Positions 17,652 to 26,641 of a DNA stretch of 64,000 bases are shown here, piece by piece. The notes beneath the pieces were generated by a model that saw nothing but the letters and a program-made list of their open reading frames with translations, did no database searches and was not told the origin of the DNA. The stretch lies in assembly GCF_014197055.1 (NCBI RefSeq), contig NZ_JACIEW010000002.1:124001-188000 (forward strand), written 5' to 3'. Source of the DNA: Devosia subaequoris. Its GTDB lineage: Bacteria; Pseudomonadota; Alphaproteobacteria; Rhizobiales; Devosiaceae. Numbering within the stretch: position 1 is the first letter of the stretch; each line of letters starts with the position of its first letter. Position numbers and translations under genes: made by a program.

Positions 17652-18983
17652 ATGACACATGTTTCCGACACCCTGGAGTCCCCGGTGTTCCGTTCCTTCT
17701 TTCCCGAACCCAAGATCTTTTTCCCTGCCGCGCTACTCTGGATCGCCTTCGCCATGGTGGCCTGGTTCCTCGTGGGGGCACAATTGCAGTCGGCAATCAG
17801 TCTGGGCCCATGGCTCGGCCTGGCCCCAACCGAGGCCGACCCGGACCCATTCTTCTCCTCGGACAAGGTGTGGCTGTACCAGTACGTGCTGATGTCGGGT
17901 TATCTGTTCTGCATCCCCTGGTACTGGGCCGGCAATCGGCGCTGGTACTGGTGGAGCGTCGTTGGAAGCGTGACGATAATCGAGATCGTATACTTCAATG
18001 TGCAGATCAGTGCCTGGCTCAACGACTGGTACGGCTCGTTCTACAATCTCATTCAGTCTGCCCTGACCACACCGGGGTCGGTGACCATCGAGCAGTTTTT
18101 TGGCGAGATAATCACGGTCGCCTATGTGCTGATCCCCAACATCACCGTACTGGTCATCAATGCGTTCTTCATCGCGCATTACCTGTTCCGTTGGCGCCGG
18201 GCGATGACTTTCTTCTACATGAGCCACTGGCAGCATCTACGGCACATTGAGGGTGCCTCGCAGCGAATCCAGGAAGACACCCAGAGGTTTGCCAGCATCG
18301 TCGAAGGGCTGGCCGTTTCCCTTGTTGCTTCGGTGATGACCCTGATCGTGTTCCTACCTCTGCTATGGACGTTATCCTCAAACATCACTGAGCTACCCTT
18401 TTTCGGGAGCGTGGACGGGGGACTCGTCTGGGTCGCTCTGGTGTCATCGGCCTTCGGCACCGTGCTACTGGCTGCCGTGGGCTGGAAGCTACCGGGCCTC
18501 GAATTTGACAACCAACGTGTCGAGGCGGCATTCCGAAAGGAACTGGTTTACGGAGAAGACAATCACGAGCGGGCTGAACCTGTAACCGTGCGGCAGCTGT
18601 TCATTAACATGCAGCACAACTACTTCCGCCTCTATCGCCACTACCTCTACTTCAACATTGCCCGTTACGCTTATCTGCAGGGCTCAAACTTCGTGCCGTT
18701 CATCGCGATGGGACCGTCGATCGTGGCGGGCTCTCTGACGCTGGGCCTGTTCCAGCAAATCAGCAATGCCTTCGGCCAGGTCGAGGATTCCTTCAAGTTC
18801 CTCGCCAGTTCCTGGACAACGATCATTTCGCTCATTTCGGTGTTCAAGCGCCTTCGTGCCTTCGAGGCCAATATCCCGGCCGACGCCATTGCCGCAAACG
18901 ACTATGACGATCCGGTCTTCCTCAATCAGCTCGCCGTGGGTGAAACCAGCGACGACATCCCCCGGCAGCCCGCACAGTTTTAG
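17652..18983 (+). CDS. sbmA: SbmA/BacA-family peptide transporter
   Basis: 443-residue inner-membrane protein of the SbmA/BacA family, proton-driven importers of peptides such as microcins and proline-rich peptides; BacA is needed for chronic host infection in rhizobia and Brucella (known). Landmarks are RSFFPEPKIFFPAALLWIA near the N-terminus, YNLIQSALTTPGSVTIEQF, the TFFYMSHWQHLRHIEGASQR segment and the C-terminal QISNAFGQVEDSFKFLASSW. Eight or so membrane helices and no ATPase domain. It is slightly longer than E. coli SbmA. Confidence 0.93.
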   Translation: MTHVSDTLESPVFRSFFPEPKIFFPAALLWIAFAMVAWFLVGAQLQSAISLGPWLGLAPTEADPDPFFSSDKVWLYQYVLMSGYLFCIPWYWAGNRRWYWWSVVGSVTIIEIVYFNVQISAWLNDWYGSFYNLIQSALTTPGSVTIEQFFGEIITVAYVLIPNITVLVINAFFIAHYLFRWRRAMTFFYMSHWQHLRHIEGASQRIQEDTQRFASIVEGLAVSLVASVMTLIVFLPLLWTLSSNITELPFFGSVDGGLVWVALVSSAFGTVLLAAVGWKLPGLEFDNQRVEAAFRKELVYGEDNHERAEPVTVRQLFINMQHNYFRLYRHYLYFNIARYAYLQGSNFVPFIAMGPSIVAGSLTLGLFQQISNAFGQVEDSFKFLASSWTTIISLISVFKRLRAFEANIPADAIAANDYDDPVFLNQLAVGETSDDIPRQPAQF

Positions 18984-19009
18984 GGCACTCGACCGCTATC
19001 GGCCAGCAT

Positions 19010-19033
19010 CACCTCTCCCTCCGGGGGGAGGTG
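19010..19033. repeat. REP-like intergenic hairpin, copy 1
   Basis: A ten-position stem CACCTCTCCC with a TCCG loop and matching G-rich arm, no T tract. A similar CACCTCTCC...GGGGG unit lies at 22141. It looks like a dispersed alphaproteobacterial intergenic repeat. Confidence 0.45.
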
Positions 19034-19091
19034 TGTGAAGGTCGCGAAAATGGTGCGGGGATAGCGAAAGACGCACTGGCCGGACAACAAG

Positions 19092-19120
19092 AAAGGGCCG
19101 CTCCCGAGGAGCGGCCCTTT
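19092..19120. terminator. bidirectional terminator between sbmA and rpsD
   Basis: Perfect 13-bp stem AAAGGGCCGCTCC around loop CGA. On the minus strand it is followed by CTTGTTGT, placing it as the rpsD terminator; it can also stop sbmA transcription. Confidence 0.82.
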
Positions 19121-19145
19121 CCAAATCGGTGATCTGTCGTCGCGA

Positions 19146-19763
19146 TTAACGCGAGTAGAATTCGACGACCAGGTTCGGTTCCATCTGCACCGGGTACGGC
19201 ACATCCGAAAGAGCCGGGACGCGGACAAAGGTCGCGGTCTGCTTGCTGTGATCGACGTCGATATAGTCAGGCACGTCGCGCTCGGCGAGCTGGTTGGCTT
19301 CAAGAACCACGGTGAGCTGCTTGGAGCGCTCACGCACTTCGATCTTGTCGCCGACCTTGACCTGGTAGGACGGAATGTTGACGCGCTGGCCGTTGACCAT
19401 GACATGGCCATGGTTGACGAACTGGCGGGCCGCAAACACGGTCGGGACGAACTTGGCGCGATAGACGATGGCGTCCAGGCGCGACTCGAGCAGGCCGATC
19501 AGGTTCTCGCCGGTGTCGCCCTTGCGGCGGTTGGCCTCGGCATAAAGACGCAGAAAGGCCTTTTCCGTGATCGAGCCGTAATAGCCCTTGAGCTTCTGCT
19601 TGGCGCGCAGCTGCAGACCAAAGTCGCTCAGCTTGCCCTTGCGGCGCTGACCGTGCTGACCGGGGCCATAGGCACGGGCATTGAGCGGGGACTTGGGACG
19701 GCCCCAGATGTTTTCGCCGAGACGGCGGTCAATTTTGTACTTTGCTGAATGACGCTTCGACAT
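19146..19763 (-). CDS. rpsD: 30S ribosomal protein S4
   Basis: Primary 16S rRNA-binding protein uS4, 205 residues. It begins [20 protein letters not shown] and contains the S4 RNA-binding domain [20 protein letters not shown] and [19 protein letters not shown], ending LVVEFYSR. The zinc-binding cysteines found in some S4 proteins are absent, as usual in alphaproteobacteria. It stands alone with its own terminator, as often in this class. A 150-base leader separates it from the upstream EamA gene. Confidence 0.97.
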   Translation of the reverse strand: MSKRHSAKYKIDRRLGENIWGRPKSPLNARAYGPGQHGQRRKGKLSDFGLQLRAKQKLKGYYGSITEKAFLRLYAEANRRKGDTGENLIGLLESRLDAIVYRAKFVPTVFAARQFVNHGHVMVNGQRVNIPSYQVKVGDKIEVRERSKQLTVVLEANQLAERDVPDYIDVDHSKQTATFVRVPALSDVPYPVQMEPNLVVEFYSR

Positions 19764-19916
19764 CGCGTATCCTTTTTCAATCGTTGAATGGATCGCGCCC
19801 TCCTCTGCCCTCGCTCACACGAGGACCGACAGACTCCCAACAGAGAATCCCGGGTGCGCCTATGGGCCGGTTGGCCGGAATAGGTGGGCGGGTCTTAGAG
19901 GGGTAGACCCGGCGAG

Positions 19917-20834
19917 TCAAGCGCTGCGGCGCGAGGCCTGCCTTTCGCGGTGAAACACATAGAGCCCGGAGGCCAGAATGATCGCCGTACCCACCCAGGT
20001 CCAGAAATCGGGAAAATCCCCAAAGGCGACATAGCCGACCAGCGTGGCCCCGACGATTTCGATATACTGGAACGGCGCCAGGGTGGAGGCAGGCGTGCGC
20101 CGGAAGGCCTCGGTGAACAGAAAGAAGGTAAAGGCCGACAGCGCGCCCATCAGCACGAATTGCGCCCAGGGGCCGGACAGATCTATGCCCGAGGCGGACA
20201 CCAGCTCCATCCGGCCAAAGGCGAGAAGCCCTGCCCCGAGCAGGACGACCGCAACCAGGGTGAACCAGAACTGGATGGAGAGCGATCCCATGCGCGTCGA
20301 GAGCTTGCGCATGGCAATTGCATTGGTCGCAAAGGCCAGCGCGGCTAGAAGCGGCAGGAGCGAGGCCCAGCCAAAGATATCCCAGCTCGGTCGGATCACC
20401 ACGAGCACGCCAAACAGACCCACGGCGACCGCCAAATAGCGCCGCCAACCGGTCTGCTCCTTGAGGAACAGGGCCGAGAGCACGGTCAGCATCAGCGGCT
20501 CGACGAAGAAGATCGCAATGGCCGTAGCAATAGGCATGGTTACAAAAGCACCGATCAACGCGCTCAACGTGATCGCCGAGGTCGCGCCGCCTAAAAGGAT
20601 CAAGCCCCATGGTCCGGCCTCCAGCCGGCGCCGTAGAACGACCAGCACCAGTCCGAGCACAGCCAGTTGGAAACCGAATCGCCAAAAGGCGATTTCGAAC
20701 GGGTTGAGCTGAGAGGTGAGTGACTTTGACAGCGCATCGCCAATGGGGACGATGGTGACCGCCAGGACCATAATCGCCATGCCACTGCGCGACAGGGCGT
20801 GATTGCTGGCAGATTGTAGAGCCGAATCCGTCAT
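19917..20834 (-). CDS. EamA/DMT-family transporter
   Basis: 305-residue membrane protein with ten predicted helices in two five-helix EamA repeats (about residues 20-150 and 165-295). Characteristic segments are LNPFEIAFWRFGFQLAVLG, FFVEPLMLTVLSALFLKE in repeat 1 and APFQYIEIVGATLVGYVAFG in repeat 2. EamA proteins export small metabolites; the substrate is unknown. A weak inverted repeat (GGGTCT/AGACCC, 19890-19910) lies just after its stop. It is followed in direction by rpsD and preceded by an MFS gene whose stop is 20 bases from its start. Confidence 0.85.
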   Translation of the reverse strand: MTDSALQSASNHALSRSGMAIMVLAVTIVPIGDALSKSLTSQLNPFEIAFWRFGFQLAVLGLVLVVLRRRLEAGPWGLILLGGATSAITLSALIGAFVTMPIATAIAIFFVEPLMLTVLSALFLKEQTGWRRYLAVAVGLFGVLVVIRPSWDIFGWASLLPLLAALAFATNAIAMRKLSTRMGSLSIQFWFTLVAVVLLGAGLLAFGRMELVSASGIDLSGPWAQFVLMGALSAFTFFLFTEAFRRTPASTLAPFQYIEIVGATLVGYVAFGDFPDFWTWVGTAIILASGLYVFHRERQASRRSA

Positions 20835-20854
20835 GGCACCTGTTTAGCGCAAAC

Positions 20855-22093
20855 TCAGGCCATGCGCTTGTCGATATGCCGCTGATTGCTCAGCTGGGGG
20901 AAGATGCGGCTCCAGATCACGGCTACGGCCATGGCACCGAAGCCCCCGATGACCACCGCGGGCACCGGCCCGATCAGATGTGCCACCGTCCCGGCGCGGA
21001 ATTCGCCCAGCTCGTTCGAGGCGCCGATGAACACCGAATTGACTGCGTTGACCCGGCCGCGCACCTCTTCGGGCGTCCAGAGCTGCATGATGGTTTCGCG
21101 AATGGTGACGCTGACCATGTCGGCCGCCCCCACCAGCGCCAGCGCCGGAATGGATACCCAGACCGTGGTGGAAAAGCCGAAAATGACGGTGAAGGCACCG
21201 AACAGGCCAACGAACAGAAACAGCACCTTGCCTGCGTGGTCGCGCACCGGAAAACGCGTGAGGTAGAGCGCCATGACGATGGCGCCCAACCCCGGCGCCG
21301 CACGCAGCAGACCCAGCTCGGTCGGTCCGGCATTGAGAATATCCTTGGCATAGATCGGCAGCAGCGCCACCGCCCCGCCCATCAACACGGCGAACATGTC
21401 GAGCGATATGGCGCCCAGCACCACCTTGTTGGAGAAAATGTAGCGAAAGCCACCAAACATGGTTTCCATACTCGTCGCCTGATGTGACTGGCGCTTGGCC
21501 GGCTTGGGGATCAACATCACGGTGACGACGGCACAGACCAGCAGCACAGCCGCCGTGCCGAAAGCAAAGCCCGGAGCAATGCCATAGAGCAGGCCGCCGA
21601 CCGCCGGCCCGGTGATAGAGGCGAACTGCCAGGCTGAAGCATTGACGGTGATGGCGTTGCTGAGCGCTTCGGACGGCACCAGATTGGGCGCCAGCGATTG
21701 CGCCGCCGGCCCCCAGAAGGCGCGCGCCGTACCCAGCACAACGAGGATGACGAAAATCGGCCAGACCTCGTGCGCCTCGACATTGACCAGGGTCAGGAAA
21801 GCCAGCGCGCATCCGAGCTCGACGGTGAGGCAAACGGCCATGATACCGCGCCGGTTGAACCGGTCGGCGGTCAGCCCGGTGACCAGAATGAGCAGCAGCG
21901 CCGGCAGGAACAGGCAGAGCCCCACTAGCCCCAGCAGGAAGGCATTGCCGGTGACGTCATAGATCTGCCAGGCAATCGAGACCGACATGATCTGCACCGC
22001 AAAGCTGACCAGCAGGGTGGTCAGCCAGAAGAAGCGGAAACCGATATAGGTGAAAGCGAGTTTGGACGGCTCGGAGGGGGCGTGTACGCTCAT
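20855..22093 (-). CDS. MFS transporter, EntS/MFS_3 type
   Basis: 412-residue, twelve-helix inner-membrane transporter. FRFFWLTTLLVSFAVQIMSV, LADRFNRRGIMAV-like motif A (here LTADRFNRRGIMAVCL), ARAFWGPAAQSLAPNLVP and ITGPAVGGLLYGIAPG match the enterobactin-exporter-like MFS_3 group. Substrate unknown; no siderophore genes are nearby. It precedes the EamA gene by 20 bases on the same strand, so the two exporters may share a transcript. A REP-like hairpin lies upstream. Confidence 0.85.
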   Translation of the reverse strand: MSVHAPSEPSKLAFTYIGFRFFWLTTLLVSFAVQIMSVSIAWQIYDVTGNAFLLGLVGLCLFLPALLLILVTGLTADRFNRRGIMAVCLTVELGCALAFLTLVNVEAHEVWPIFVILVVLGTARAFWGPAAQSLAPNLVPSEALSNAITVNASAWQFASITGPAVGGLLYGIAPGFAFGTAAVLLVCAVVTVMLIPKPAKRQSHQATSMETMFGGFRYIFSNKVVLGAISLDMFAVLMGGAVALLPIYAKDILNAGPTELGLLRAAPGLGAIVMALYLTRFPVRDHAGKVLFLFVGLFGAFTVIFGFSTTVWVSIPALALVGAADMVSVTIRETIMQLWTPEEVRGRVNAVNSVFIGASNELGEFRAGTVAHLIGPVPAVVIGGFGAMAVAVIWSRIFPQLSNQRHIDKRMA

Positions 22094-22142
22094 GGTGCAC
22101 TGCTCATCGCATTTCGGCGATGAACGGTCAAAGGACTTCTCA

Positions 22143-22165
22143 CCTCTCCTTTCGGGGGCGAGAGG
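22143..22165. repeat. REP-like intergenic hairpin, copy 2
   Basis: CCTCTC / GAGAGG arms around a CTTTCGGGGGC centre, resembling the copy at 19010. It lies between trmJ and the MFS gene. No T tract. Confidence 0.4.
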
Positions 22166-22172
22166 CGCATCG

Positions 22173-22979
22173 CTACTCCTCGGTCTTCTCCGCCTTTTTC
22201 ATCCGGTTGGGGTTGGGCCGCTCATGGCGGCGGTCGATGGAAGAGATCACACCGCGCAAGGTGCGGATTTCCTGGGAGGTGAAGCGGCCGCGGGTGAGCG
22301 CCGTGCGCAGATTGTTGATCATGCTCGGGCGCTTGTCCGGCGTGGTAAAAAAGCCGGACTGGTCCAGCACACCTTCGAGATGCTCGAACAGCCCCACCAA
22401 TTCGCCGCGCGGTGCGGCCTCGGCCAGATTGTCGCCAAAGGGCAATGCCCGGCCCGCTTCGCTGGTCCGGCGCCATTCATAGGACATCAACAGCACAGCC
22501 TGGGCGATGTTTAGCGAGGCAAAGGCGGCCTCGACCGGTAGCGTGACGATGGCGTCGGCCATGGCCACTTCTTCGTTGAGCAGGCCCCAGCGCTCGCGAC
22601 CGAACAGGAGGCCGGCCTTCTGGCCGCCAGCAATGTGCCCCGCCATGGCAGACGAAGCTTCTTCGGGGCCGAACACCTCCTTTTGCATGTCGCGCGAGCG
22701 AGCCGTGGTGGCATAGACCAGGGTAAGGTCCGCTATCGCCTCTTCCAGCGTCTCGAACACGCGGACACGCTCCAGCACATGGTCGGCGCGCGAGGCGGCG
22801 GCGACCGCTTTTTCATTGGGCCAGCCATCCCGTGGCCGTACCAACCGCATGTCCCAGAGACCGAAATTGGCCATGGCGCGCGCGGCTGAACCGATATTCT
22901 CGCCTAGCTGCGGTTCACACAGAATGATTGCAGGACAAGATGCCAGTTTGAGTGGTTGTGAGCTGTCTGTGCCGGCCAT
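22173..22979 (-). CDS. trmJ: tRNA (cytidine/uridine-2'-O-)-methyltransferase TrmJ
   Basis: SPOUT-class methyltransferase that 2'-O-methylates position 32 of tRNA. 268 residues with the three knot motifs: CEPQLGENIGSAARAMANFG, GLLFGRERWGLLNEE and LPVEAAFASLNIAQAVLLMS. The C-terminal third (residues about 185-268) is the helical extension found in TrmJ rather than short TrmL proteins, ending in a lysine/glutamate-rich tail. Assignment to TrmJ rather than another SpoU paralogue is likely but not certain. Confidence 0.88.
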   Translation of the reverse strand: MAGTDSSQPLKLASCPAIILCEPQLGENIGSAARAMANFGLWDMRLVRPRDGWPNEKAVAAASRADHVLERVRVFETLEEAIADLTLVYATTARSRDMQKEVFGPEEASSAMAGHIAGGQKAGLLFGRERWGLLNEEVAMADAIVTLPVEAAFASLNIAQAVLLMSYEWRRTSEAGRALPFGDNLAEAAPRGELVGLFEHLEGVLDQSGFFTTPDKRPSMINNLRTALTRGRFTSQEIRTLRGVISSIDRRHERPNPNRMKKAEKTEE

Positions 22980-23038
22980 GTGACTTCGATCCGCGGGAAA
23001 GTTGCGGCGACATAGCCCAAATGGCCGGTTTCAGCAAA

Positions 23039-23635
23039 TCAGGCGACGCGCGCGCGCGCGTGCAGCTCTTGCACCTTTGCATTGGGCCGCCACTCACGGT
23101 CGAGCACAGCGAAATGCAACTCCTCGTCCCATTCGCCCTGGAACAGCGCATGCTCGCGGTAATGCGCTTCGAGCCGCATGCCCAGCTTCTGCATCAGCTT
23201 GATCGAATGATGGCTGCGCCCATCGCAACGCACCATGAGGCGGTGGATGCGGAAGTGATCGAATGCCAGGTCGATCATCGCAGTGAGCGCCTGGGTGAGA
23301 TAACCCTTGCCACTGTGTGCGGGATCGATGGCGAAGCGCAACTCGCCCTGCCCGGCCGTCGCATCGGACCATTTCAGGCTCACATGCCCAACCAATACGG
23401 CATCGTCCTTGCGCACCATGGCCAGGGTCAGCGTTTCGCCGGGCCGGTGGAGGTCCACCTGCGAACACATGATGGCAATGGCGGCAGCAACATCTTCTTC
23501 GTAACGGGTCGGACGCTCGACATAGCGCTGTACCGATGGGAGGATATGGTATCGTCTGACAGCGTCCAGATCACAGCGTTTAAAGGGTCGCAAGACCAGG
23601 TTATCGGTCCCGATCGGCAGGCGCAAAGACGACAT
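23039..23635 (-). CDS. GNAT acetyltransferase, RimJ/RimL type (copy 1)
   Basis: 198-residue N-acetyltransferase. TDNLVLRPFKRCDLDAVRRY is the family start, GELRFAIDPAHSGKGYLTQAL holds the acetyl-CoA pyrophosphate loop, and RLMVRCDGRSHHSIKLMQKL with LEAHYREHALFQGEW the acceptor-side region. The C-terminus closely parallels the GNAT encoded 118 bases away, so they are tandem paralogues. Acceptor unknown (protein N-terminus or small amine). Confidence 0.88.
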   Translation of the reverse strand: MSSLRLPIGTDNLVLRPFKRCDLDAVRRYHILPSVQRYVERPTRYEEDVAAAIAIMCSQVDLHRPGETLTLAMVRKDDAVLVGHVSLKWSDATAGQGELRFAIDPAHSGKGYLTQALTAMIDLAFDHFRIHRLMVRCDGRSHHSIKLMQKLGMRLEAHYREHALFQGEWDEELHFAVLDREWRPNAKVQELHARARVA

Positions 23636-23753
23636 TGTTCAGATTCCTCCGCAAGGATAGAGCAGCCCTGCTTCGGCAATGCCCGGAACGCGTCCCGGTT
23701 CCCGTCCTGAGCGAGCAAATCTTTTTAATCCGGAGGCTTGCTATCCCGGAACA

Positions 23754-24323
23754 TCAGGCGTGGCGCAGGGACAGCCATTCATCGCGCAAAATTGCGTAGT
23801 AAAATTCCTCGTCCCACAGGCCCTTGAACAGCCCATGCTCACGAAAATGCGCCTCCCGGCGCATACCCAGGCGCTCCATCAGGCGCCAGGAGGGTTCGTT
23901 GCGCGCATCGCAGCGGGCATAGATGCGGTGCATGTCCGCAGCTCCGAAACCGAGTTCAAGCAGGGCATTGGTGGCTTCGGTGGCATAGCCGCGACCGTGG
24001 TGATCGGGATGAAAAATCCAGCCCAACTCGCCCTGCCGCGCCTCCACCGAGCGCCAGATCAGCGAAACCTCGCCGACAAGATTTCCGTCTTCTGCGGTCT
24101 CAACCGCAAGGACAATGCGGTCGCCCTCTTCGAGAAACCCGGTCTGGTTCGTCCGCTGCTGGATGGCGAGGGCACACTCTTCGCGGCTGAGCGGAGGATC
24201 GAACAGGTACCGCGCCACATCGTCCCGGCCACGATAGGCAAAAACCCCGTCGACATCGCCCCGCGTGAACGGGCGCAGGCGCAATCGCTCTGTGGAAAGC
24301 GGAAAGTCAGGGTACAGCGCCAT
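23754..24323 (-). CDS. GNAT acetyltransferase, RimJ/RimL type (copy 2)
   Basis: 189 residues from ATG 24323, which has a GGGAGA ribosome binding site; an upstream start at 24476 would overlap the divergent GFA gene and add unlike residues. STERLRLRPFTRGDVDGVFAY opens the domain, GELGWIFHPDHHGRGYATEA carries the acetyl-CoA loop, and RREAHFREHGLFKGLWDEE mirrors the neighbouring GNAT. Acceptor unknown. Divergent from the GFA-family gene across 90 bases. Confidence 0.88.
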   Translation of the reverse strand: MALYPDFPLSTERLRLRPFTRGDVDGVFAYRGRDDVARYLFDPPLSREECALAIQQRTNQTGFLEEGDRIVLAVETAEDGNLVGEVSLIWRSVEARQGELGWIFHPDHHGRGYATEATNALLELGFGAADMHRIYARCDARNEPSWRLMERLGMRREAHFREHGLFKGLWDEEFYYAILRDEWLSLRHA

Positions 24324-24413
24324 GGTTTCTCCCGGAGGGCGGCACCATTGCCCCTGTCGAGCGCCTTGGCAAGAACACTTGCCGCCACATGCCGCCCGTG
24401 CCAGCCTGCGCAG

Positions 24414-24851
24414 ATGTCCAGCAATACCGAGATCGAGCAAGAAACCAGTTGCGATTGCGGCGCCGTGCGGTTGCACGCCAAGGGCCGCGTGGTCTCGATG
24501 TTTCAGTGCGGGTGCCAGAACTGCCAGAAGGTATCAGGCAGCGGTCATTCCAGCGTCGTGCTGATGCCGGTCGATGCGGTCCGGGTGACAGGCGCAACCA
24601 AAAGCTTCACACGGCCAGCGGAGTCCGGGGCGGCCTTCACGCGGCATTTCTGCCCCGAGTGCGGCACCACCCTCTACGCCGAATCATCACGCGCACCGGC
24701 ATTTCATATTCTGCTGGCGGGGCTGTTTGCCGGCCACAACGAATGGTACGCGCCCACCCAGTTGATCTTTTCGCGGAGCCACCCGGACTGGGATCTGATC
24801 GAAAGCACCCTGCCTCGACACGAGACCTATCGCCCGGAGAAAACGGCATGA
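24414..24851 (+). CDS. GFA-family (glutathione-dependent formaldehyde-activating-like) zinc protein
   Basis: 145 residues with the zinc-binding cysteine pattern of the GFA/CENP-V fold: CDCGAVRLHAKG, CGCQNCQKVSG and HFCPECGTTLYAES. Most bacterial members have no proven activity; formaldehyde-glutathione adduct formation is known for the founding member only. ATG 24414 is the first start that gives a normal-length domain. Its stop overlaps the TfoX-domain gene by four bases, forming a two-gene operon. Confidence 0.88.
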   Translation: MSSNTEIEQETSCDCGAVRLHAKGRVVSMFQCGCQNCQKVSGSGHSSVVLMPVDAVRVTGATKSFTRPAESGAAFTRHFCPECGTTLYAESSRAPAFHILLAGLFAGHNEWYAPTQLIFSRSHPDWDLIESTLPRHETYRPEKTA

Positions 24852-25183
24852 GCATGGCATCGGAAGAACTGGCCGACCGCATCCGCGACCTGCTGACGCC
24901 GGGAGAGAACATCCGCGAGCAGAAGATGTTCGGGGCCAATGCCTTCATGTCCAACGGCCACATGCTGGTCGCCCCGATGAAGGACGGTTCGCTTCTGGTG
25001 CGGGTGGGCAAGGACGGTGTCGACGAGGCCCTGAATCAGGATGGCGCCACAGTGATGGAAATGGGCGGCCGCACAATGGGCGGTTTCGTGGTCGTCAGCG
25101 GCGACGCCCTGGAGGAAGATTTTGCGCTGGGCGAATGGCTCGACCGTGCCCGGAACTTTGTGAAGACCCTGCCGCCCAAATAG
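24848..25183 (+). CDS. TfoX/Sxy N-terminal domain protein
   Basis: 111 residues made almost entirely of a TfoX_N domain: ELADRIRDLLTPGENIREQK, MFGANAFMSNGHMLVAPMKD and LLVRVGKDGVDEAL, ending FALGEWLDRARNFVKTLPPK. E. coli TfoX/Sxy is a competence regulator, but single-domain proteins like this are widespread and of unknown role. The ATG overlaps the GFA stop. No DNA-binding motif is evident. Confidence 0.85.
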   Translation: MSMASEELADRIRDLLTPGENIREQKMFGANAFMSNGHMLVAPMKDGSLLVRVGKDGVDEALNQDGATVMEMGGRTMGGFVVVSGDALEEDFALGEWLDRARNFVKTLPPK

Positions 25184-25195
25184 CTCTCCCCCATC

Positions 25196-25213
25196 CGGCA
25201 AGCCCCCTTGCCG
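25196..25213. repeat. inverted repeat between the TfoX-domain gene and icd
   Basis: Perfect 7-bp arms CGGCAAG / CTTGCCG around CCCC, without a T tract. It may be a weak terminator for the upstream pair or part of the icd leader. Confidence 0.35.
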
Positions 25214-25303
25214 AGCCTGTCTTTGCGCTTTGCTCAGGCGGTGCTATACGGACCGCCGAACAGGGCCGAGAGCCACTATCAGCATTTGCAAGGGAGCAAT
25301 TCG

Positions 25304-26518
25304 ATGAGCAAGATCAAAGTCGCCAATCCGGTCGTGGACCTCGACGGCGATGAGATGACCCGGATCATCTGGCAGGCGATCAAGGACAAGCTCATCCACC
25401 CCTATCTCGACCTGCCGATCGAATATTACGATCTGTCGGTGGAAAATCGCGACGCCACCGACGACCAGGTGACCGTGGACGCCGCCAACGCCATCAAGAA
25501 ACATGGCGTCGGCATTAAATGCGCCACCATCACCCCCGACGAAGCCCGCGTCGAAGAGTTCGGCCTCAAGAAGATGTGGCGCTCGCCCAACGGCACCATC
25601 CGTAACATTCTGGGTGGCGTGATCTTCCGTGAGCCGATTATCTGCCAGAACGTGCCGCGTCTTGTGCCGGGCTGGACCCAGCCGATCATCGTCGGCCGTC
25701 ATGCCTTTGGCGACCAGTATCGCGCCACCGACTTCAAGTTCCCCGGCAAGGGCAAGCTGACCATGAAGTTTGTCGGTGAAGACGGCACCGAGATCGAACA
25801 TGAAGTGTTTGACGCACCGGGCGCCGGCATTGCCATGGGCATGTATAACCTCGATGCCTCGATCACCGATTTCGCCCGCGCCTCGATGAACTACGCGCTC
25901 AACCGTGGCGTGCCCTGCTATCTCTCGACCAAGAACACTATTCTCAAGGTCTATGACGGTCGCTTCAAGGACATCTTCCAGGAGATCTACGAGGCCGAGT
26001 TCAAGGAGAAGTTCGAAGCCAAGAAGATCTGGTACGAGCACCGCCTGATCGACGACATGGTGGCCGCAGCTCTCAAGTGGTCCGGCGGCTATGTCTGGGC
26101 CTGTAAGAACTATGATGGCGACGTGCAGTCCGATACCGTTGCCCAGGGCTTCGGTTCGCTGGGCCTGATGACCTCTGTGCTGATGACCCCCGATGGGTCG
26201 GTTGTCGAGGCTGAAGCTGCCCACGGCACGGTGACCCGTCACTATCGCCAGCATCAGCAGGGCAAGGAAACCTCGACCAACTCGACCGCCTCCATCTTCG
26301 CCTGGACGCGTGGCCTGGCGCACCGGGCCAAGCTCGACAACAATGCGGATCTGGCCAAGTTTGCCGATACCCTGGAAAAGGTCACTGTCGACACCATCCA
26401 GGAAGGCAAGATGACCAAGGACCTGGCGCTTCTGGTCGGCCCGGACCAGCCCTGGCTGACCACCATGGGCTTCCTCGACGCGATCGATGCGAACCTGCAA
26501 AAGGCCATGGCCGCCTGA
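25304..26518 (+). CDS. icd: NADP-dependent isocitrate dehydrogenase
   Basis: Oxidatively decarboxylates isocitrate to 2-oxoglutarate in the TCA cycle. 404 residues of the homodimeric, eukaryote-like type: [19 protein letters not shown] at the start, [20 protein letters not shown] with substrate-binding Ser/Asn/Arg, and [17 protein letters not shown] with the NADP-binding region. ATG 25304 follows an AAGGGAG ribosome binding site. Monocistronic, ending in a strong terminator. Confidence 0.97.
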   Translation: MSKIKVANPVVDLDGDEMTRIIWQAIKDKLIHPYLDLPIEYYDLSVENRDATDDQVTVDAANAIKKHGVGIKCATITPDEARVEEFGLKKMWRSPNGTIRNILGGVIFREPIICQNVPRLVPGWTQPIIVGRHAFGDQYRATDFKFPGKGKLTMKFVGEDGTEIEHEVFDAPGAGIAMGMYNLDASITDFARASMNYALNRGVPCYLSTKNTILKVYDGRFKDIFQEIYEAEFKEKFEAKKIWYEHRLIDDMVAAALKWSGGYVWACKNYDGDVQSDTVAQGFGSLGLMTSVLMTPDGSVVEAEAAHGTVTRHYRQHQQGKETSTNSTASIFAWTRGLAHRAKLDNNADLAKFADTLEKVTVDTIQEGKMTKDLALLVGPDQPWLTTMGFLDAIDANLQKAMAA

Positions 26519-26541
26519 GCCTGACACCAGACACAGATTCG

Positions 26542-26571
26542 AAAAGCCGGGGTTCCGCCCCGGCTTTTTTT
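26542..26571 (+). terminator. intrinsic terminator of icd
   Basis: Ten-bp stem AAAGCCGGGG with loop TTCCG and a run of seven T. Confidence 0.92.
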
Positions 26572-26591
26572 GTATTCGGTCAACCCTGACG

Positions 26592-26620
26592 AAAAAAAGG
26601 GACGCTGTCGAGCGCCCCTT
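26592..26620 (-). terminator. intrinsic terminator of the VWA gene
   Basis: Stem of ten positions (one mismatch) around GTCG, followed on the minus strand by seven T. It lies 22 bases beyond the VWA stop. Confidence 0.8.
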
Positions 26621-26641
26621 TTATGCGCTGGCAGTCAGAGC

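Noticed and set aside
25244-26527. Long minus-strand frame opposite icd (427 codons)
   Set aside because: Complete overlap with icd and no recognisable domain; typical antisense artefact of GC-rich coding DNA.
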